Assembly (NCBI RefSeq): GCF_035594125.1
Contig: NW_026973726.1
Span: 124,001 to 188,000 of the forward strand
DNA from: Scylla paramamosain
Taxonomy: Eukaryota; Arthropoda; Malacostraca; Decapoda; Portunidae
Direction: 5' to 3'
Length of the DNA: 64,000 nucleotides
The translations under genes were made by a program, and so were the position numbers. Below the pieces are notes generated by a model that saw only the letters and a list, made by a program, of their open reading frames with translations, made no database searches and was not told the DNA's origin. The first letter of the stretch is position 1, and the number at the start of each line of letters is the position of its first letter. Shown here one piece after another: positions 56,368 to 64,000 of this stretch.

Positions 56368-57494
56368 TCAAAAACACTAAAAGGCAAGTTTTTCGTAAAA
56401 GTTGGTTTTATTTCCATGTAATGTAATTGCCCTGCTTTTTAGTGCTTTATTGCCTAACATGCTCAAAACACTCAAAGACACTTTTCTGGTAATGTCATTT
56501 TTTTTCCAACCTAAAGTTAGTTTCGCATGGAATTTGGGGTTTTGGTAACTAAGAATGTAAAAAAACAAAAAAAAAACACGCATTTAGTGAGGTTGTTCTG
56601 TTTGTTGATTAAGAGTGTTATTCATGAGTTTCAGCATTTTGGTATCTTAGAAACTTCTCCACACAGACGAGTTTTTGCGTTGCTTGCCTTGTGATTCTGG
56701 TGAAACTATAAAACACTCATTATACACGTTTCTCTTTATGTCCTTTTTTTTCCTAATATACAGTGCTTTGCATCCATTTTTGCGTTTTTTTTTTATGTAA
56801 CAAGCTCAAAAACACACAAAATATACTTTTCTGGTAATATTACTCTATTTTTTTCATATTCGTTGGTTTGCATCCGTTTTAGCGTTTTTCTACGTAAATC
56901 TTTTAAAAGACACGTTTTCAGTAATTTTGTTTTGGATTTCCATTTAGAGTGATTTTAATATTATCTATCGTTTTGGTGCCTAACATGCGTAAAAACACTG
57001 AAAAGACAGGTTTCCTGTAAAGTCGTTAAATTTTCCCAAATAGGTGGCTTTGCATACACTTTATGGTTTGGTACATAACTCCGAAAAAAAATGTAAAAAC
57101 TTTTTCGATAATGTTCTTTTTTCCACATAATTTCCCTGAATTTTGGCCGAATTTTGGCATCTTGGTACCTATGAACATGAATAACAAAAAAATAAAAATG
57201 CTATTTTTTTATTTATTTAATTTTTTTTTCTCTATAAAGAGTGTTATTTGTAGGTTTTAACGTTTTGGTACTCAAGCAACTTAAAAACATTCATAATACA
57301 CATTTCTCGTAATGTCCTTTCGTTTCTCAAATATAGGGATCTTTGCATGTATTTAAGCGTTTTTTATAGGTAACATGATAAAAACACTCAAAAACACTTG
57401 TTTTTGGTAATGTTATTCTGTTTCTCCATAAAGGAGTGTTTTGCATGCGTTTTTTAGCGATTTGGTATATAAGGTGCTAAAAAAACACTTCAAG
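56368..57494 (+). repeat. Forward HOR block L, last HOR sequence
   Basis: Copy of 28549-29665 with anchor near 57160. It ends inside monomer 2 at GCTAAAAAAACACTTCAAG. Its paralogue at 29665 continues GCAAGTTCTTGG, whereas here TTATTCTGTTTCTCATTAG follows, so position 57494/57495 is a junction. Confidence 0.9.
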
Positions 57495-60400
57495 TTATTC
57501 TGTTTCTCATTAGATGGTGTTTTACATGCGTTTTAGCGTTTTGGTACGTAAGACACGCAAAACAATGAAAAGACATTTATGGTAAAGTTGTAATGTGGAG
57601 TGCTATTCATGCGTTTTAGCATTTTTTTTTACCTAACAAGCTCAAAAACTCTCTTAATACCCCTTTCTCGTAATGTCTTTCCGTTTCCCCATGTAGAATA
57701 TCTTGCATGCATTTTGGCATTTTTTGCGTAAAAAAAGTAAAAAAAAACACTCAAAATACACGTGTTTGGTATATTTATAGAGTAAACATAAAATTTGTAA
57801 TAAAAGACACGTTTCTGGAAATCTTGTTCCATTTCTTGTTTTGTGTGCATTTCGGTGTTTTGGCACCTATTTATATGATATACCCTGAAAATGCTCGTTT
57901 TTATTTAATATTGTTCTGTTTCTCTATATAAAGTGTTATTTATGCGTTTTAGCGCTTTGGTACCTAAGAAGAGCAAAAACACTCATAATAAAGTCTCTCA
58001 TAATGTCTTTTCGTTTCCCCATATGTTAAGTACTTTTCATGAATGTCGTTTTTGAACGGAACAAGATCAAAAACACTCAAAATACTTGTTTTCAGTAATG
58101 TTATTTTGTTTTCCATAAAAAAAAGTGTTGTGCATGCGTTGTAACGTTTTGGTATGTAATAAATAAAGAAACACTCAAAAGGCATATTTTTTTCTTAATA
58201 TTGTTTCATATCCCCATAAAGGGAGATTTTCATGCTATTCAGCGTTTTGATCCCTAACACGCTTATAAAAACTCATAAGACAGGTTTCTCGAAATATCGT
58301 TTCCTTCACCTATATAGGATACTTTGCATACATTTTGGCGGTTTTTTTTTTACGTAAAAAGTTAAAAAAAACACTCAAAATACTTGTTTTTTGGTGATGT
58401 TATTATGTTTCTCCGTGAGTTGTTTTGCATGCGTTTTTTTTTCTTTTACATTTTGGTACGTAATTAGCTCAAAACACTTAACAGAGATGTTTTTCGTTTT
58501 TTTTTTTTTTTGTCCTGTAGGGCTCTTTCCATGACTTTTGGCGCTTTGGTGCATAAAACGCTCATAAACAATCAAAAGACAATTTTTTTTTTAAATCTCT
58601 TTTTCGTTCCCCATATAGGGTGCTTGGCGTTCTGTTACCTAAGAATGTAAAATACACTCAAAATACACGTTTTTATTAGTGTTGTTCTATTTCTCGATAT
58701 AGAGTACTATTCATGCGTTTCAGCGTTTTGATACCAAGAAAGCTGAAAAAAATTATAATACATGTTTATAGTAATGTTCTTTCGTTTTTCCAAATAGTTC
58801 ATTTTTCATGCATTTTGGCGTTTTTCTACGTAACAAGCTCAAAAACTCTGAAAATACATATATTTTAGTAAGGTGATTGTGTTTATCTTTAAAGGGTGTT
58901 TTGCGTGCATTTTAGCGTTTTAGTACGTAAGTAGTTCAAAAGACTCAAAGGACCCATTTTCAGTAATGTGGTTTCCTTTTTCCCGTATAGAGTTCTTTCC
59001 ATACTTTTAAGAGTTTTGCTTCCTAACACTTTGATAAACACTCAAAAGCCGCATTTCGGGAAATAGTTCTATTTCCCATATAGGGTATTTTGCATGCATT
59101 CTGGTGTTATGGCACGTAACAATGTGAAGTACTCAAAATACATGTTTTTCCATATAGAGTTTTATTCATTCGTTTTAACGTTTTGGTAGCTAAGAAGCTG
59201 AAAAAAAAAAACTCGTTTTAATACACGTTTCTCGTAATGCCTTTTTGTTTCCCAATACAGGGTACTTTCCGTGGATTTTCGAGTTTTTGTATGAATGAAG
59301 CTCAAAAACACTTTTTTTTTTGATAGTTATTCTGTTGTTTATAAAAAAAAAAAAATGTTTTGTATGCGTTTTAGCGTTTTATTACATATGTTGCTCAAAA
59401 CTCTCAAAGGACGTGTTTTTCGTAAGGTAGTTTTCTATTTCCAAATAGAGTGCTTTCCATACATTTTAGCGTTTCGGTGACCAGTACCCTTATAAACACT
59501 CAAAAGATTCGTTTCTGGAAATCTCATTTCCTTTCACCATATATGGCGTATGCCATGCATTTTGGCGTTTTTTGGTACCTAACTGTGAAATACAATGAAA
59601 ATACACGTTTTTAGTAATGTTTTATTTCTTTCTCCATATAGAGCGCTATTTATGCTTTTTTAGCATTTTGGTATCTAAGACCTAGAAATACACGTTTGTA
59701 GTAAAGTTCTTTCGTTTTCCCATGCATTTGGTGTTCTTTACGTATGGAGCAAAAAAAGTAAAAAAAAATTGAAATTAGTTTTTTTTGGTAATAGTATTTG
59801 CATGCGTTTTAGCGTTTTGGAAAGTAAGTAGCTCGAAAAGACTGAAAGGAGATAGTTTTTGTAATGTTACTTTGTTTTCCCCTATAAGGTGCTTTCCATG
59901 TTCTTTTTAGTATTTTGGTGTCTAACATGCTCATAAACACTCAAGAGCCACGTTTCTTGAAATATCATTACTTTTTTTTTTCTAATATAGGGTGTTTCGC
60001 ATATATTTTGGCGTTTTGGTACCTAACAAAAAAAAAAAAAAAAAAACACTTTTTTCATGATGAATTCCCATTTATGGTGAGTCCCATTTCTTTTAGCGAT
60101 TTGGTGCATAACACACTCAGAACCACTCAAAAGACACGTTTCTGGTGATGTCGATTTTCTCCCGAAATATGAGGCTTTGCATATATTTTAACATTTTCGT
60201 ACCTATGTCAAAAACTCTCGAAAAACACTTTTTTTTTTGTAATATTTGTTTTATTCTATATAGAGTGCTATTCATACGTTTAATCCTTTTGATACCTAAG
60301 CTCAAAAAACTCATAATGAACGTTTATCGTAATTTCTTTTCGTTTCCCCATATAGCGTACTTTCCATAATTAAAGGCTTTTTATACGTAAAAATCTTAAA

Positions 60401-61596
60401 AACACACAAAAACTTGTTTTTGGTAATGTTATTCTCTTTCTTCATAAATCTGCATGCGTTTTTGCGTCTTGATATATAAGGAACAGTAAAACATTGAAAA
60501 AAGATTTTTTGTTTTGTTTTTCCAAATAGGGTGCTATCCATGTTTTTTTTCGCGTTTTGGTGCCTATCACGCTCAAAACACGTATTTTGCAATAGGGTGA
60601 TATAGGGTGATTTGCATAATTTTCTCGTTTTGATACATAGCAATGTGAAATATAGCTAAAGTACTCGTTTTTACTAATGTTGTTTTTCTCAAAATATAAT
60701 TCTGTTCCCACGTTTTTGCGTTTTAGTACCTAAAAAGCTGAAAACACTCATTTTACACGTTTCTCATAATGTTTTTTTTTTTTTAGTTTCCCAATGTAAT
60801 ATGTTTTGCATGCAGTTTGGCATTTTGGTACCTAATAATGTAAAACAAATGTCTCAAAACATGTTTTGGTAATGTTGTTCTGTTTCTCCATATAAAATGA
60901 TATTCATACGTTTTAACGTTTCGTTTCCAAAGAGACTAAGAAACACTTATAATACACGTTTCTTATAATATCATTTCTTTTCCCATATAGGAAAATTTGC
61001 ACTCATTTTGTCATTTTTGAACATAAGCTCCAAAACACTGATAATACGCGTTTTTTGGTAATATTATTTTATTTATCCATAAAGGGCGTTTATTATGTGT
61101 TTCAGCGTTTTAGTACAAAAGAAGCATAACATTTTTTTTAGTAATGTTTTGTTTTTCATTATAGCGTAATATCAATGCATTTTTGCGTTTTGGTGGCAAA
61201 AACGTTAAGAAAAAAAAAAAAGAAAAAAATTGAAAAGACACGTTCTTTTTGATGTCGTTTCGTTTCACCATACAGAGTGATTTGCATGTATTTTGGAGTA
61301 CTTATAACTAACAATGTGAAAAACACTCAAAATACATGTTTTTGGTGATGTTATTCTTTTTTCCAAATAAAGTTCTTTTCTCGCGTTTTTTTTTTTCGAT
61401 TTGGTAACTAAGAAGCTTAAAAAAAATTATAATCGTTTATCATAGTCTTTTCTATCACAATATAGAATGGTTTGCATGCTTTTTTCGTTTCAGTATCTAA
61501 CGAGCACAAACACACACATAATACACGTTTTTCTTAACGATGTTTTTTTTTTTTTCAAATCACCTGTTTTTCGTGCATTTTGTCGTTTTTTTTTTG

Positions 61597-61611
61597 TAGG
61601 TTAGGTTAGGT
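61597..61611 (+). repeat. Short TTAGG-type telomere-like run
   Basis: TAGGTTAGGTTAGGT, i.e. just under three tandem copies of TTAGG, the common insect telomere repeat. It lies after a T-run in a diverged monomer where the consensus reads TTTTTTGTAGGTAAC, so the first TAGG is likely satellite-derived and the rest may be slippage. Confidence 0.6.
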
Positions 61612-62055
61612 TTCTCCATTTAGAGTGTTTTCAGGCGTTTAATTATTATTATTTTTTTTTTAACTAACAAGCTCAGAAACACTTATGATACACATTTCAT
61701 TTAATAACAGTTTGTTTCGCATATAGAGGACTTTCCTTTCATTTAGCTCTTTTTTACATAATAAGCTGAAAAATACTAAAATACACGTTTTTCATTATGT
61801 TATTTTGTTTCTCCATAAAAGGGTTTTTTCCATGCTGTTTAGTGTTTTGGTACGTAGGAAGTCTAAAGCACTCAAAAGACACGTTTTTGGTAATGTTGCT
61901 TTGTATTACATTATATAGGGTGCTTTCTATGTATTTAAGCGTTTTTGGTCCCTAAAGCGCTCAAAAACACTGAAAAGACACGTTTCTGGTAATGTTTTTT
62001 TTTTTATTTCCCTATATAAAATGACTTGCATGCATTTTCACGTTGTGGTACCTAT

Positions 62056-62103
62056 GTAAAAATAAATAAATAAATGAATAGATATAAATAAATAAATATA
62101 TAA
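62056..62103. repeat. AAAT/AATAAATA microsatellite
   Basis: Imperfect run of AAATA/TAAA units (AATAAATAAATAAATG, then ATAAATAAATAAATATATA) inside a degenerate monomer of the monomeric flank. Confidence 0.8.
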
Positions 62104-62792
62104 AAACGTTTTTTGGTAATGTTTTGTTATTCTATATAGAATGCTATTTGTTTTAGAGTTTTCGTACCTAAGAATCTCAAAAAACTCATACCAGATGTTT
62201 CTCGTATATCCTTTTGTTTTTTCATATAGTGTGCTTTGCATGCATTTTGGGGTTTTGGTATCTAACAATGTAAAAACATTCATAACAGACTTTTTTGGTA
62301 ATATTGTTGTTTCTTCATATAAAATGTCAATTACTCAGCTTTAGCATTTTGGTGTCTAAGAAGCTAAGAAATACACGTTTCTTGCAATATTATTTCGTTT
62401 CCCATAATGGGTATTTTCCATGCATTTTGGCGTTTTTGTACGTAACAACCTCAAAAACATGAAATTACATGTTTTTTTTGTAATATTATTCTGTTCTTGC
62501 ATAAAGAATACTTTGCATGCGTTATACGTTTTGGTACATAAGATGCTCAAAAACACTCAAATGACATGGTTTTGGTAATGTTGTTTAGTATTCGAATATA
62601 CTTTGCCTTTCATAGATTTTAGCATTTTGGCTCCTAAATTTCTGATAAACACTGAGAGGCACGTTTTTGTTTTTTATTTATTTATTTTTTTTTTTTTTCA
62701 TATAAAATGATTGGCATTGATTTTGACGTTTTCCTACCTAACAATTTGAATAACGCTCAATAGACACGTTTTTGGAAATCTTTCTACATATA

Positions 62793-62872
62793 GAGTGCTA
62801 TTAAGAGCGCTATTAGAACGCTATTAAGGTGCGCTATTAAGAGCGTTATTAGAGCACTATTAAGGCGCGCTA
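62793..62872 (+). repeat. 12-14-bp minisatellite, GCGCTATTAAGA type
   Basis: About six imperfect tandem copies of a GAGYGCTATTA unit (variants GAGCGCTATTA, GAACGCTATTAAG, GTGCGCTATTAA, GAGCGTTATTA, GAGCACTATTAAG, GCGCGCTATTT). It grew from the ordinary monomer phrase ATATAGAGTGCTATT at its left edge and ends at the ordinary TACGCGTTTTAGC core. It is more G+C-rich than its surroundings. Confidence 0.9.
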
Positions 62873-64000
62873 TTTACGCGTTTTAGCATTTTTTTTTTTT
62901 ACCTAAGGAGGTCAATAACATTTAAAATACACGTTTTTAGTAATATGTTTTTGTATCACAATATAGGGTTCTTTGCATGGATTTTAGCGTTTTCGTAATT
63001 TAGAAGCTCAAAAAAACATGATAAAACTCCACGGTTACGATAATGTTATTCTGTTCAAAAAGGATATTTTGCATTCGTTTTAGCGTTTTGGCAAGTAAGA
63101 ATCTTAAAAACAACGAAGAGGCGTTTTTAGTAATGTTTTGTATTCCCATATAACGTGATCTACAAGTTTTGGTGCCTAACACGCTTAAAAACACTCAAAA
63201 ACACGTTTTTCGTAATGTCATTTCGTTTCCCCATATAGAGAGCGTTACATGCATTTTGGTCTTTTGATACCTAACAATGTGAAAAGCACTAAAAATAATT
63301 TTTTTTTCTTTTTTTGTTTTCTGTATAGAGTGTTATTCACGCTTTGTAGAGTTTTGGTACCTAAGATCAAAAACACACGTTTTTTTTTATCTTAAATACA
63401 CGTTTATGGTAGTCTTTTTTTTTTTTTTTTTCATAATGGGTACTTTGCATGCATTTTGGCGTTTTGGTACCTAATAATAGAAAAGACGTTTTCGGTAAAG
63501 TTGTTCTGTTACTCCATTTACTCGTTTTTGGGTTTTAGTACTTAAGATATTCAGAACACAAGTTTTGTAATATTTCGTGTTTTGGTACAAAATTACAAAA
63601 CATTCATAATACACGTTCCTCGTAATATTTTTTTTTTTTTTCCAATATAGGGTACTTTACATGCATTTATGCCGTTTTTTATATTTAAAAAGCTCAAAGA
63701 CACTCAAACTACTTGCTTTTTGTAATGTTAATCTCTTTCTCCATAAAGTGTGTTTTGCATGCATTATAGTGTTTTGGTTCGTAAGAAATTGAAAAACACT
63801 CAGAAGACACGTTTTTAGTAATGTTTTCTATTCCTAGATATGGTGAATTTCATGCATTTTATCGTTTTGGTGCCTAAAATGCTAAAAAAAAAAACACTGA
63901 AAAGAAACGATACTGGATATATATACATATTTATTTATTTATTTTTTCGTTTTCCTATATAGGAGGCTTGGAGTGTATTTTGGAGTTTTGGTACTTATCA

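Larger units (their letters stand above)
52300..57494 (+). repeat. Segmental duplication C, copy 2
   Basis: Partner of 23350-29665 with one HOR unit deleted near 53430 and truncated at 57494 where the monomeric flank begins. Confidence 0.85.
57495..64000 (+). repeat. Diverged monomeric satellite, no HOR
   Basis: Roughly 65-70 tandem monomers, all forward. The core recurs near 57516, 57605, 57700, 57928, 58129, 58228, 58325, 58425 and 58527, mostly 85-107 bp apart. Monomers still follow the pattern CACGTTT..GTAATGTT..ATATAGAGTGCTTT, GCATGCATTTT, GGCGTTTTGGTACCTAA, then CTCAAAAACAC, but each differs strongly from its neighbours and from the 11 HOR types, and no ~1.1-kb periodicity is evident by eye. 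Simple runs of A, T and TTTA are frequent. No gene is seen in this stretch. Confidence 0.88.

Overview
The window holds no convincing gene. It is almost entirely one eukaryotic satellite DNA: a strongly A+T-rich tandem array whose basic unit is a monomer of about 90-100 bp. A typical monomer carries a core resembling TTTGCATGC..TTTTAGCG, then TTTTGGTACCTAA, and ends in a CTCAAAAACACTCAAAA-type tail. From 1 to about 57,494 the monomers are organised into a higher-order repeat (HOR): 11 diverged monomer types in fixed order make a unit of about 1.1 kb. The unit recurs with deletions, fusions and rearrangements. Open frames are short (at most about 154 codons), recur only because satellite phases recur, and encode A/T-driven Lys/Asn/Ile/Phe-rich peptides. 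I call no CDS, tRNA, rRNA or CRISPR.

Layout. The HOR array is interrupted by ten segments in inverted orientation, starting near 6287, 9887, 13205, 19311, 22106, 28073, 35438, 37840, 49704 and 55906. Most are about 450-480 bp, hold monomer types 9 to 5 in reverse, and share the same left and right breakpoints, which implies one ancestral inversion that was later amplified with its surroundings. Above the 1.1-kb HOR there is a third level: multi-kb blocks copied two to four times, such as 1-5930 with 43155-49340, 23350-29665 with 52300-57494, 28317-31640 with 38762-43040, and 19591-22555 with 33106-35921. One extra copy (24059-24866) lies inverted at 37950-38762. The block 37.5-38.99 kb is a chain of foldbacks and junctions.

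Near 57,494 the HOR stops abruptly inside monomer type 2. The remaining 6.5 kb (57,495-64,000) is diverged single monomers in one orientation with no evident HOR. This resembles the passage from homogenised HOR to old monomeric satellite at the edge of an array, as known from primate alpha satellite (analogy only).

Foreign or simple sequence is sparse: a 351-bp insertion at 13999-14349 (solo-LTR-like, with an AATAAA signal) whose empty site is preserved in paralogous copies; a (TA)n tract at 20443-20654; a few minisatellite expansions; a templated 18-bp-stem hairpin at 45312-45353; and a short (TTAGG)-like run at 61597-61611.

Organism. A complex satellite and LTR-like insertion indicate a eukaryote. 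TTAGG is the usual insect telomere motif, so an arthropod is a weak guess; nothing here identifies a species. The likely setting is pericentromeric, centromeric or other heterochromatin, which is inference.
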